Shown here: piece after piece, positions 11,127 to 19,830 of the stretch
How positions within the stretch are numbered: the first letter of the stretch is position 1
Layout: each line of letters begins with the position of its first letter
Source of the DNA: CAVORB01 sp963698495
GTDB lineage: Bacteria > Pseudomonadota > Gammaproteobacteria > Chromatiales > Chromatiaceae
Direction: 5' to 3'
NCBI GenBank assembly: GCA_963698495.1
Contig: CAVORB010000001.1
Location: 178,297-242,296, forward strand
DNA: 64,000 nt
Notes under the pieces: generated by a model
What the model saw: the letters and a program-made list of their open reading frames with translations, nothing else
Databases searched by the model: none
What the model was told of the DNA's origin: nothing
Position numbers and translations under genes: made by a program

Positions 11127-11858
11127 ATGGCCCGCCTTCCCCGATTCGTTCTGCCCGGCTACCCGCAACACGTGATCCAGCGCGGCAACAACCGACAGCG
11201 CATCCTGTTCGACGAGGCCGACTACTGGTTTCTCTGGGAGAAGCTGAAGGCCGCGGCGGAGAAATTCGGTTGCGACATTCACGCCTACGTGCTCATGCCG
11301 AACCACTTCCACCTGCTGCTCACCCCCTGGCAGGAGGACGGCATCGGCAAGCTGATGCAGTACGCCGGGCGCTACTACGTGCAGTATTTCAACCGTCGCT
11401 ACGACCGCACCGGGACGCTCTGGGAGGGACGCTACCGCGCCACCCTGCTCGACCCCAAGACCTACCTGCTCGATTGCAGCCGCTACGTCGAGCTCAACCC
11501 GGTACGGGCCGGACTCGTGTCTTCGCCGGCGGACTACGACTGGTCCAGCTACGGCGCGAACGCAGACGGCCGGGACGACGGGCTGATCACCCCCCATCCG
11601 CAGTACCGCAAGCTCGGACGGTCGCGCAAGGCGCGGCAGGATGGGTACCGCGCGTTATTCGACGTGCCGTTGGACGACGCGCTGCTGACCAAGATCCGCG
11701 AGTCCACCAACAAGGCGTGGGTGCTCGGGGACGAGAGCTTCTGCCATGCCCTCGAGCAAAAGCTCAACCGGCGCGCCACGCCACGGCCCAGGGGCGGCGA
11801 CCGGCGGTCGGCAGCCTACCGAAAAGCGGCGGCGGCCGCCGCCAGCCGAAAGCAATGA
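11127..11858 (+). CDS. REP-associated tyrosine transposase (RAYT, Y1_Tnp family)
   Basis: A 243-residue Y1 (HUH-type) single-strand nuclease relative. It has HVIQRGNNRQ near the N-terminus, the His-x-His metal site in VLMPNHFHLLL, and candidate nucleophilic tyrosines in YAGRYYVQYFNRRY. ELNPVRAGLV is also typical of RAYTs. RAYTs are domesticated single-copy IS200/IS605 relatives that act on short palindromic REP sequences. A repeated palindrome lies about 380 bp downstream (12241) and again at 24256. Its stop overlaps the start of the cupin gene (ATGA). The Lys/Arg-rich tail (about residues 215-243) may bind DNA. Confidence 0.85.
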   Translation: MARLPRFVLPGYPQHVIQRGNNRQRILFDEADYWFLWEKLKAAAEKFGCDIHAYVLMPNHFHLLLTPWQEDGIGKLMQYAGRYYVQYFNRRYDRTGTLWEGRYRATLLDPKTYLLDCSRYVELNPVRAGLVSSPADYDWSSYGANADGRDDGLITPHPQYRKLGRSRKARQDGYRALFDVPLDDALLTKIRESTNKAWVLGDESFCHALEQKLNRRATPRPRGGDRRSAAYRKAAAAAASRKQ

Positions 11859-12238
11859 GGGGGCCGGGTGCCCTCGTCCGCCATCCGCTGGAGGAAGAGG
11901 AGTACGACACACCCGAACGCTGCCGCATCCTGGAGAGCTGGAATCGGGAGGACGATCCCGCCGCGTCGATCGCCCGCGCCCGAGTCGCTCCCGGCATCAC
12001 GACCCGCCTGCATCGGCTGACGGGTATCACCGAGCGTTATTTCATCCTGGCCGGTGAGGGACTGGTCGAGGTGTCGGACCAGACCCAGCGGCCCGTGACC
12101 GCCGGGGATGTGGTCCATATCCCGGCCGGTTGTCCGCAGCGCATCCGCAACACGGGTCAGGACGACCTGGTCTTCCTCGCCGTGTGCACCCCGCGCTTCG
12201 TCTCAAGCGCCTACGAGGACATCGACCCGGATACCTGA
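11855..12238 (+). CDS. Cupin-domain protein
   Basis: A 127-residue single-domain cupin. It starts at the ATG at 11855, which overlaps the RAYT stop as ATGA. The two cupin motifs are visible: PGITTRLHRLTGITERYFILAGEGLVEV (shown here only as a region, about residues 48-75) and GDVVHIPAGCPQRIRN. Metal ligands are plausible (H, E, H), but the first motif lacks the usual second His. The substrate is unknown. Overlap with the RAYT gene suggests coupled translation but not a shared function. Confidence 0.7.
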   Translation: MRGPGALVRHPLEEEEYDTPERCRILESWNREDDPAASIARARVAPGITTRLHRLTGITERYFILAGEGLVEVSDQTQRPVTAGDVVHIPAGCPQRIRNTGQDDLVFLAVCTPRFVSSAYEDIDPDT

Positions 12239-12240
12239 GA

Positions 12241-12277
12241 AGACGCTGATGATTGGCCATCCTGGCCAAAACCAGCA
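12241..12277. repeat. REP-like palindrome, copy 1
   Basis: Directly after the cupin stop: AGACGCTGAT, two bases, then TTGGCCA-TCC-TGGCCAA (perfect 7-bp stem, 3-nt loop), with GCTG/CAGC closing an outer stem. A near-identical copy sits at 24256-24293. The element may be the target of the RAYT encoded just upstream, or a bidirectional terminator between cupin and ppdK. Confidence 0.65.
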
Positions 12278-12320
12278 GATGTGTGCGCCGCTGGCCTTCC
12301 CTGGCCCGAAACCCGGCTCC

Positions 12321-15095
12321 TTATTGGGCATCCAGCAACACCGCGTGCGCCGCCGCCAACCGTGCGACGGGGACTCGCGGCGCCGAGCAGCTCACGTAGT
12401 CCAGGCCCGCACTGTGGCAGAAGGCGATGGATTCCGGGTGCCCCCCGTGCTCGCCGCAGATGCCGACATGCAGATCGGGACGCACCTGCTTCCCCCAATC
12501 CACCGCCAGCTGCATGAGCTTGCCCACGCCCTTCACGTCCAGCACCTCGAACGGGTTGTCCTGGAGAATGCCGGATTGATTGTAGAGCGGCAGGAACTTG
12601 TTCTCCGCGTCCTCGCGGGAGAAGGAGAAGGCGGCCTGGGTGAGGTCGTTGGTGCCGAAGGAGAAGAACTCGGCCATTTCCGCCAGGGACTCGGCGCGCA
12701 TGCAGGCGCGCACCACCTCGATCATGGTGCCGAACTTGAAGCTGACCGGGTGCCCGTAGCGCTGCGTGACCTCCTCGTGGATGGCGTCCACGTAGGACTT
12801 GACCTTGATCAGCTCCTGCTTGGTGCACACCTGCGGCACCTTGATCTGGGGATGCACCTCGATGCCCATCTTGGCGCAGTCCGCCGCCGCCTCCAGGATC
12901 GCGCGGATCTGCATCTGGTAGATCTCCGGGAAGGAGATGCCCAGGCGCACGCCGCGATGACCCAGCATGGGGTTGGTCTCGTGCAGGGCGCGCACCTTGC
13001 GCAGCATGGTCTCCTTCTTGGCGATCGCGTCTTCCACCAGGCCCGGATCGACCAGCTTGCGCATGGAGTCGATGTCGTGACGGACCACGTCGTTCGCGTG
13101 CAGCAGGCCCAGCGTGCCGGCGAGGACGGCCATGCCGCGGGTGGTCTCGCCGAGGCGGTGCAGCTCCGCGAGCTCCCGCTCGAGCTGATGCTCGTCCGGC
13201 AGGAACTCGTGGATCGGAGGGTCGAGCAGGCGGATGGTCACCGGATTGGGAGACATGACCTCGAACAGCTCGCGAAAATCCTTGCGCTGCAGCGGCAGCA
13301 GCCTGTCCAGGGCCGCCTGGCGCTGCTCGGGGGTCTCGGCGACGATCATCTCGATGACGATGGGCAGGCGCTCGACATCGTTGAACATGCGCTCGGTGCG
13401 CGCCAGACCGATTCCGACCGCGCCGTACTTGATGGCGCGGCGGGCGTCGTCGGGGGTGTCCGCGTTGGCCATGACCTTGAGCCTCGCGACCTGATCCGCC
13501 CAGTCCAGCAGCGTGTTGAGCTCGGAGGTGAAGTCCGGCTCGACGGTCGGGATCTCGCCCAGGTAGACCTTGCCGGTGGTGCCGTCGATGGTGATGACGT
13601 CTCCCTCGCGAAAGCTCGTCTCGCCCACATAGGCCTCGCGCCGGGCGACATCGACGCTGATGCCCTCCGCTCCCGCGACACAGGGCTTGCCCATGCCGCG
13701 CGCGACCACCGCGGCGTGGGAGGTCTTGCCCCCGCGCGAGGTGAGGATGCCCTGGGCGGCGAAGAAGCCGTGGATGTCCTCGGGTTTGGTCTCCTCGCGC
13801 ACCAGGATGACCTTCTGACCAAGGTCCTTACCCATCTGCTCGGCCCGGTCCGCATCGAATACGGCGGTACCGGAGGCCGCTCCCGGAGAGGCCGGCAGGC
13901 CCTGCGCCACGGACTCGGCACGATGGGACGGATCCAGGCGCGGGAACAGCATCTGCTCGAGCAGATCCGGCTTGATGCGCAGCAGCGCCTCCTCCTTGCT
14001 GATGAGGTTTTCACGCACCATTTCCACCGAGGTCCGCACCATGGCCTGGGCGTTCATCTTGCCGTTGCGGGTCTGCAGACAATAGAGCTGACCGCGCTCG
14101 ATGGTGAACTCGAAGTCCTGGATTTCCCGGTAGTGGGTCTCGAGCTTGTTGCGCAGTTCTTCGAGCTCCGTGGCCATCTGCGGCATCTCGGTGGCCAGGC
14201 GGTCGATCGGCTTGGGCGTGCGGATGCCAGCGACCACGTCCTCGCCCTGGGCGTTGACGAGGTACTCCCCGAACAGCTTGTTCTCGCCCGTGGCCGGATT
14301 GCGGGTAAAGGCGACGCCGGTGGCGGAATCATCTCCGCGGTTGCCGAACACCATGGTCACCACGTTCACCGCGGTGCCGTTGGCCATGTCCGGGGTGATG
14401 TTGAACTGCCGGCGGTAGTCCACGGCGCGCCTGCCCATCCACGAGTTGAACACCGCCTTGATGGCGATCTCCAGCTGGTCGTAGGGGTCCTCGGGGAAGG
14501 GGCGGCCCGTCTGCTCCTCCACCACCTTGAGGAAGCGCTCGCTGATCTCCTTGAGGTCCGATGCGGACAGGCCGACGTCTTCCTTCACATGCGCCTTCTG
14601 CTTGACCTCGTCGAACTGCTTGTCGAACAGCTCGTCCGAGACCCCAAGCGCCACCTTGCCGAAGAGCTGGATGAAGCGCCGGTAGGCGTCGTAGCCGAAA
14701 CGGGGGTCTCCGGTATGCCGGATCTCGCCCTGCAGGGTCTCGCTGTTGAGCCCCAGGTTGAGGATGGTGTCCATCATGCCCGGCATCGACAGCGCGGAAC
14801 CGGAGCGCACCGAGACCAGGAGCGGATTATCCGGATCGCCGAAGCCCTTGCCGGTCTTCTCCTCCAGGCCCTTCATGTGGCTACGGACCTCGTCGATGAG
14901 GCCGGCCGGCAGCCTGCGCTCCGCGGAGGCGAGGTACTCGAGACAAGCCTCGGTCGAGATCACGAACCCCGGCGGGACATTGAGCCCGATCTGGGTCATC
15001 TCGCACAGGTTCGCTCCCTTTCCACCCAAAAGTTTCTTGTCCTTGCCGTTTCCTTCCGGGAAAGAGAACACGTGTTTCTTTGCTTCTGCATCCAT
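12321..15095 (-). CDS. ppdK: Pyruvate, phosphate dikinase
   Basis: 924 residues, with the full PPDK layout. An N-terminal ATP-grasp nucleotide-binding domain (LLGGKGANLCEMTQIGLNVP) is followed by the swivelling phosphohistidine domain with catalytic His in GGKTSHAAVVARGMGKPC. A C-terminal PEP/pyruvate TIM barrel ends with CGEHGGHPESIAFC. It interconverts pyruvate + ATP + Pi with PEP + AMP + PPi in the cytosol. The ppsR-type regulator at 29751 is the expected partner that switches PPDK or PEP synthase by phosphorylating and dephosphorylating a Thr near the active His. It is transcribed alone, divergent from valS. Confidence 0.95.
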   Translation of the reverse strand: MDAEAKKHVFSFPEGNGKDKKLLGGKGANLCEMTQIGLNVPPGFVISTEACLEYLASAERRLPAGLIDEVRSHMKGLEEKTGKGFGDPDNPLLVSVRSGSALSMPGMMDTILNLGLNSETLQGEIRHTGDPRFGYDAYRRFIQLFGKVALGVSDELFDKQFDEVKQKAHVKEDVGLSASDLKEISERFLKVVEEQTGRPFPEDPYDQLEIAIKAVFNSWMGRRAVDYRRQFNITPDMANGTAVNVVTMVFGNRGDDSATGVAFTRNPATGENKLFGEYLVNAQGEDVVAGIRTPKPIDRLATEMPQMATELEELRNKLETHYREIQDFEFTIERGQLYCLQTRNGKMNAQAMVRTSVEMVRENLISKEEALLRIKPDLLEQMLFPRLDPSHRAESVAQGLPASPGAASGTAVFDADRAEQMGKDLGQKVILVREETKPEDIHGFFAAQGILTSRGGKTSHAAVVARGMGKPCVAGAEGISVDVARREAYVGETSFREGDVITIDGTTGKVYLGEIPTVEPDFTSELNTLLDWADQVARLKVMANADTPDDARRAIKYGAVGIGLARTERMFNDVERLPIVIEMIVAETPEQRQAALDRLLPLQRKDFRELFEVMSPNPVTIRLLDPPIHEFLPDEHQLERELAELHRLGETTRGMAVLAGTLGLLHANDVVRHDIDSMRKLVDPGLVEDAIAKKETMLRKVRALHETNPMLGHRGVRLGISFPEIYQMQIRAILEAAADCAKMGIEVHPQIKVPQVCTKQELIKVKSYVDAIHEEVTQRYGHPVSFKFGTMIEVVRACMRAESLAEMAEFFSFGTNDLTQAAFSFSREDAENKFLPLYNQSGILQDNPFEVLDVKGVGKLMQLAVDWGKQVRPDLHVGICGEHGGHPESIAFCHSAGLDYVSCSAPRVPVARLAAAHAVLLDAQ

Positions 15096-15557
15096 CTCGT
15101 CTCTGTACCTCGCGACAACTCTATGGAAAAAAAGAAAATAGGCGGTAGCCGGGTGGCGTACGCACCTGGAATCTCGGTTCGAACAACGGGGTCTGTGCCG
15201 ATCGGTTCCCGCACCCCTCCGCCGGGCCGAGGCGAAAGAGAATCGGCTTGGATTCGAGCGACACCGGAAGATGCCGGCCCGAATGCGCTTTATGATAGCG
15301 CGTAATACATCCGAATGATGTAGCGCACCATCGAATTCGCCCTAGATTCTCACGCCAGTGTTACGGAATGAAGTCCGTGCCGGTGCAGGCACCGCGGACT
15401 TGCACCACGCCGGAACACAATCGCCTCATCTCCCCGCGGCTTCAGGGGTTCCAAGCAATATTCGCGCCTCCGCGCGGCATCCTAGGCCACGTCCGGATGC
15501 GGACGTGCGATCGGGTATAATCGCGCGATTCGAGCACGCCCACGAGCACACCGAACC
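15096..15557. other. Divergent ppdK/valS intergenic region
   Basis: 462 bp without a convincing gene. It must hold both promoters. The only structure I can point to is a 6-bp inverted repeat TACATC-CGAAT-GATGTA at 15306-15322, which could be a small operator. I see no T-box. Confidence 0.4.
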
Positions 15558-18380
15558 ATGCTGGACAAGAACTACGATCCACAGGCCCTGGAGCAGCGTT
15601 GGTATCAGGCCTGGGAGGATGCGGGCTATTTCGCGCCGGCCCAAGCCGGGCAAGGCGCCTACTGCATCATGATTCCGCCGCCGAACGTGACCGGCAGACT
15701 GCACATGGGTCATGCGTTCCAGGACACCATCATGGACGCCCTCATCCGTTACCACCGCATGAAGGGCGAGCGCACGCTGTGGCAGGCGGGCACGGACCAC
15801 GCGGGCATCGCCACCCAGATGGTGGTGGAACGTCTGGTCAACGCCGAAGGGGAGACCCGTCACGACTACGGGCGGGAGCGGTTCATCGAGCGCGTCTGGG
15901 AGTGGAAGGCGGAATCGGGGGGTACCATCACCCGACAGCTGCGGCGCATGGGGGCTTCGCTCGACTGGGCGCACGAGCGGTTCACCATGGACGAGGGGCT
16001 CTCGGCGGCGGTGCGCGAGGTCTTCGTGCGTCTCTACGAGGAGGGCCTGATCTACCGCGGCAAGCGTTTGGTGAACTGGGACCCGGTCCTGCACACGGCG
16101 GTCTCGGACCTGGAGGTGCTGTCCCAGGAGGAGAGCGGTCACATGTGGGACATGCGCTACCCGCTCACCAACGGTCAGGGCCACATGGTGGTCTCGACCA
16201 CCCGTCCGGAGACCATGCTTGGCGACTGCGCGGTGGCGGTGAACCCGGAAGACCCCCGCTACAAGCACCTGATCGGGGAGTTCGTGGCGCTGCCGCTCAC
16301 CGGCAGACGCATTCCCATCATCGCCGACGAGCACGCCGACCCCGAGTTCGGCACCGGCTGCGTCAAGATCACCCCGGCCCACGACTTCAACGACCACGAG
16401 GTCTGGCTGCGCCACCGGGACGAGACTCACATCGCCGCGCAGGCCCACGGCGGGTTGATCAACATCTTCACCCCGGATGCCGCCGTCCGCGACAACCTGC
16501 CCGAGGAGGGCGAGCTGATCCCGTCGGCCTATGCAGGCCTCGACCGATACGAGGCGCGCAAACGCATCGTCGCCGACCTCGAGGCCCAGGGCTTACTCGC
16601 CGGCGTCAGGGACCACAAGCTCATGGTGCCGCGTGGCGACCGCTCCGGAGCGGTCATCGAGCCCTACCTCACCGACCAGTGGTACGTGCGCATCGCCCCC
16701 CTCGCTCAGCCGGCGATCGAGGCCGTGGAGAACGGGCGCATCCGCTTCGTGCCGGACAACTGGAAGAACACCTACTTCGAATGGATGCGCAACATCCAGG
16801 ACTGGTGCATCAGCCGCCAGATCTGGTGGGGCCACCGCATCCCCGCCTGGTACGACGCCGAGGGTAATGTCTACGTGGGCCGCTCCGAGCAGGAGGTGCG
16901 CGAACGGCATGCGCTCGCCGCGGACTTCCCGCTCGAGCGCGATCCGGACGTGCTCGATACCTGGTTCAGCTCGGCGCTCTGGCCCTTTTCCACCCTGGGC
17001 TGGCCCGAGCAGACCGATCGCCTGCAGACCTTCTACCCCACCTCGGTCCTGGTAACCGGCTTCGACATCATCTTCTTCTGGGTCGCCCGCATGATCATGA
17101 TGGGGCTCAAGTTCATGGGCGACGTGCCCTTCCGCGAGGTCTACATCCATGGCCTGGTGCGCGACGCTCACGGGGACAAGATGTCCAAGTCGAAGGGCAA
17201 CGTCCTTGACCCCATCGATCTCATCGACGGCATCGAGCTGGAGCCCCTCGTCCAGAAGCGTACCAAGGGCATGATGCAGCCCCATCTCGAGGAGAAGATC
17301 GCGAAGGCCACGCGCGGCGATTACCCTGACGGAATCCCGGGCTTCGGCACCGATGCCCTGCGTTTCACCTTCGCGGCCCTCGCCAGCACCGGGCGGGACA
17401 TCAAGTTCGACCTTGGCCGCATCGAGGGCTACCGGAACTTCTGCAACAAGCTCTGGAACGCGTCGCGTTATGTCCTGATGAACACGGAGGGCCGGGATTG
17501 CGGCCAGACCGGGGGCGAGGTCCAGCTCAGCGCCGCGGACCGCTGGATCATCTCCCGCCTGCAGGGCACCGTGCGCACGGTCACCGAAGCGATCAACGGC
17601 TACCGTTTCGACCATGCGGCCCAGTCCATCTACGACTTTACCTGGAACGCCTTCTGCGACTGGTACCTGGAGCTCTCCAAACCCGTGCTGACCAGCGACA
17701 CGGCCAGCGAGGCCGCCAAGCGCGGCACGCGGCGCACCCTGGCGCGGACGCTGGAGACCCTGCTGCGTCTCGCCCACCCCGTCATGCCCTTCATCACCGA
17801 GGAGATCTGGCAGAAGATCAAGGAGCTGGCGGGAGTCGACGGTAGCACCATCATGCTCCAGCCGTACCCGGTCGCCGACGGGTCACTGCACGACCCGGAG
17901 GCCACCGCGGAAATGGAGTGGGTGATGCAGTTCATACTCGGTGTCCGGCGGATCAAGGGCGAGATGAACATCCCGCCGGGCCGGCCGCTTCCGGTGCTGC
18001 TTCAGGGCGTCTCATCGCGCGATCTCGCGTGGCTGGAGGCCAGCCGGCCCTATCTCGATTTCCTGGCGCGCACCGAATCCGTCACCGTGCTCTCGGACGA
18101 CGAGCACGCCCCCGAGTCGGCCATCGCCCTGGTCGGGGAGATGAAGATCCTGATCCCCATGGCCGGGCTCATCGACAAGGACGCGGAGCTTGCCCGGCTG
18201 GATAAGGAGATCGCCAGGATCACCGCGGACATCGCGAGAACGGAGAGCAAGCTTGCCAACGCCAACTTCGTCGACAAGGCCCCGCCTGCCGTGGTGCAGA
18301 AGGAGCGCGACAAGATCGCCGACTTGCGCACCGCCATGGCCAAGCTGCAGGAGCAGTCGCAGAAGATCCGGGCGTTGTGA
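15558..18380 (+). CDS. valS: Valyl-tRNA synthetase (class I)
   Basis: 940 residues. The HIGH-type motif is HMGH (residues 49-52, in PPNVTGRLHMGHAFQ) and the KMSKS motif is in GDKMSKSKGNVLDP. A large CP1 editing domain separates them, and an anticodon-binding helical domain plus a C-terminal coiled coil (LARLDKEIARITADIARTES) complete the usual ValRS architecture. It charges tRNA-Val and edits mischarged threonine. The DegQ-type gene follows after 37 bp on the same strand. Confidence 0.97.
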   Translation: MLDKNYDPQALEQRWYQAWEDAGYFAPAQAGQGAYCIMIPPPNVTGRLHMGHAFQDTIMDALIRYHRMKGERTLWQAGTDHAGIATQMVVERLVNAEGETRHDYGRERFIERVWEWKAESGGTITRQLRRMGASLDWAHERFTMDEGLSAAVREVFVRLYEEGLIYRGKRLVNWDPVLHTAVSDLEVLSQEESGHMWDMRYPLTNGQGHMVVSTTRPETMLGDCAVAVNPEDPRYKHLIGEFVALPLTGRRIPIIADEHADPEFGTGCVKITPAHDFNDHEVWLRHRDETHIAAQAHGGLINIFTPDAAVRDNLPEEGELIPSAYAGLDRYEARKRIVADLEAQGLLAGVRDHKLMVPRGDRSGAVIEPYLTDQWYVRIAPLAQPAIEAVENGRIRFVPDNWKNTYFEWMRNIQDWCISRQIWWGHRIPAWYDAEGNVYVGRSEQEVRERHALAADFPLERDPDVLDTWFSSALWPFSTLGWPEQTDRLQTFYPTSVLVTGFDIIFFWVARMIMMGLKFMGDVPFREVYIHGLVRDAHGDKMSKSKGNVLDPIDLIDGIELEPLVQKRTKGMMQPHLEEKIAKATRGDYPDGIPGFGTDALRFTFAALASTGRDIKFDLGRIEGYRNFCNKLWNASRYVLMNTEGRDCGQTGGEVQLSAADRWIISRLQGTVRTVTEAINGYRFDHAAQSIYDFTWNAFCDWYLELSKPVLTSDTASEAAKRGTRRTLARTLETLLRLAHPVMPFITEEIWQKIKELAGVDGSTIMLQPYPVADGSLHDPEATAEMEWVMQFILGVRRIKGEMNIPPGRPLPVLLQGVSSRDLAWLEASRPYLDFLARTESVTVLSDDEHAPESAIALVGEMKILIPMAGLIDKDAELARLDKEIARITADIARTESKLANANFVDKAPPAVVQKERDKIADLRTAMAKLQEQSQKIRAL

Positions 18381-18417
18381 GGCCGCCACGCTAACCAAGA
18401 CAGCAATCGCAAGTCTT

Positions 18418-19794
18418 ATGAAGTCGCTTTCGAACCCTGTCGACCGCGCCGGCCTGTTGCTCCTGGCCGCGCTCGCCATGCCCCTCCCCGCCGCCGCCGT
18501 GCTCCCCGCCATTGTAGACGGCGAGCCGCTGCCCAGCCTGGCGCCGATGCTGGAACGCGTAACCCCGGCGGTGGTGAACATCTCGACCGTGACCCAGATC
18601 GAGGTCGAGTCCCACCCTCTGCTGAGCGACCCCTTCTTCCGCCGATTCTTCGACCTGCCCCGCGAGCGGCGGGAGCGCGAGAGCCAGAGCCTCGGATCGG
18701 GGGTGATCGTCGATGCGGAGAAGGGGCTGGTGCTCACCAACCACCACGTGGTCCACCGCGCCGACGAGATCGAGGTCCGGCTTCAGGACGGCCGCGAGCT
18801 TTCCGCCGAGCTGATCGGGTCCGACGCCGACACCGACATCGCGGTGCTGCGCATCCCGGCGCAAGGGCTGACGGCCGTGGGTTTCGGGGACTCGGAGCGC
18901 CTGCGGGTAGGCGACTTCGTGGTCGCCATCGGCAGCCCGTTCGGCCTCAGCCACACGGTGACCTCCGGGATCGTCAGCGCCCTGGGGCGCACCGGGCTCG
19001 GCATCGAGGGCTTCGAGAGCTTCATTCAGACCGACGCCTCCATCAACCCCGGCAACTCGGGAGGTCCGCTGGTGGACCTGGGCGGACGGCTCGTCGGCAT
19101 CAACACCGCGATCCTCGCCCCTGGCGGCGGCAACGTCGGGATCGGGTTCGCCATCCCGGTGGAGATGGTGCGCACCGTGGTGGATCAGATACTCGAGCAC
19201 GGGGAGGTACGGCGCGGCCTGTTCGGCCTAGGCGTCCAGGACCTGACGCCCGAGCTCAGCCAAGCGCTGGGGGCCGAGGCACAGCGCGGGGCGGTCGTGC
19301 TGAGCGTCGAGCCGGATTCGGCCGCGGCCAAGGCGGGCCTGCGCCCCGGGGACGTGATCGTCGCCGTCGATGGCCGACCCGTGACCGGAGCGGCGGTGTT
19401 GCGAAACCGGATCGGCTTGATGCGCGTGGGAACCCAGCTGGAGCTCACCCTTCTGCGGGACGGCCAGCGACTGGTCGTGCGCGGGGAGATCGCGGATCCC
19501 TACGCGGGCTACGTGGACGGCGCGAGCCTCAACCCCGTGTTCCTCGGCGCCCGCCTCGGCGAGCTGTTGCAGGACACCGGTCGCGGACGTCTGCTGGCGA
19601 TCGCCGTGGGCACCGTCGACAGGGACAGCCCCGCCTGGCAGACCGGGCTGCGCAAGGGAGACATCCTGTTGGAGGTGAACCGCGAACGGGTGCGGAATCT
19701 CGAGGAGCTGCGGCTCGTCCTCTCCCGCTCGCGCGGGATCAGCACCCTGCGAATCCGGCGCGGCGACCGGCTGATCCTGCTCTCCCGCCGTTGA
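18418..19794 (+). CDS. Periplasmic serine protease, DegQ/HtrA family
   Basis: 458 residues from the ATG at 18418. Starting there leaves a signal peptide (about residues 1-27) at the N-terminus. The catalytic triad is H110 (TNHHVV), D140 (DTDIAVL) and S214 (NPGNSGGPL). Two PDZ domains follow (about 260-350 and 370-455). HtrA proteases degrade or refold misfolded envelope proteins in the periplasm. Length and two PDZ domains fit DegQ/DegP. The second PDZ is shorter than usual. Possibly co-transcribed with valS by proximity. Confidence 0.92.
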   Translation: MKSLSNPVDRAGLLLLAALAMPLPAAAVLPAIVDGEPLPSLAPMLERVTPAVVNISTVTQIEVESHPLLSDPFFRRFFDLPRERRERESQSLGSGVIVDAEKGLVLTNHHVVHRADEIEVRLQDGRELSAELIGSDADTDIAVLRIPAQGLTAVGFGDSERLRVGDFVVAIGSPFGLSHTVTSGIVSALGRTGLGIEGFESFIQTDASINPGNSGGPLVDLGGRLVGINTAILAPGGGNVGIGFAIPVEMVRTVVDQILEHGEVRRGLFGLGVQDLTPELSQALGAEAQRGAVVLSVEPDSAAAKAGLRPGDVIVAVDGRPVTGAAVLRNRIGLMRVGTQLELTLLRDGQRLVVRGEIADPYAGYVDGASLNPVFLGARLGELLQDTGRGRLLAIAVGTVDRDSPAWQTGLRKGDILLEVNRERVRNLEELRLVLSRSRGISTLRIRRGDRLILLSRR

Positions 19795-19830
19795 CGGGCC
19801 CCGCCACGGCGTCGGCGGACCCCGGGGCTC

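Noticed and set aside
10902..11597. A separate minus-strand gene of 231 codons ending at 10902
   Set aside because: Only its last 25 codons are meaningful. They are the start of prfB before the programmed frameshift, and the upstream part lies opposite the RAYT gene.
12108..15305. Very long plus-strand open frame opposite ppdK (over 1000 codons), and similar ones opposite lysS and the RNase II gene
   Set aside because: These mirror the codon structure of the real minus-strand genes in GC-rich DNA. Their translations are His/Arg/Leu-rich and match no family, while the opposite strand encodes unmistakable enzymes.
15096..15557. T-box or other riboswitch before valS
   Set aside because: No T-box bulge sequence or anti-terminator could be found, and T-box control of valS is not expected in gammaproteobacteria.
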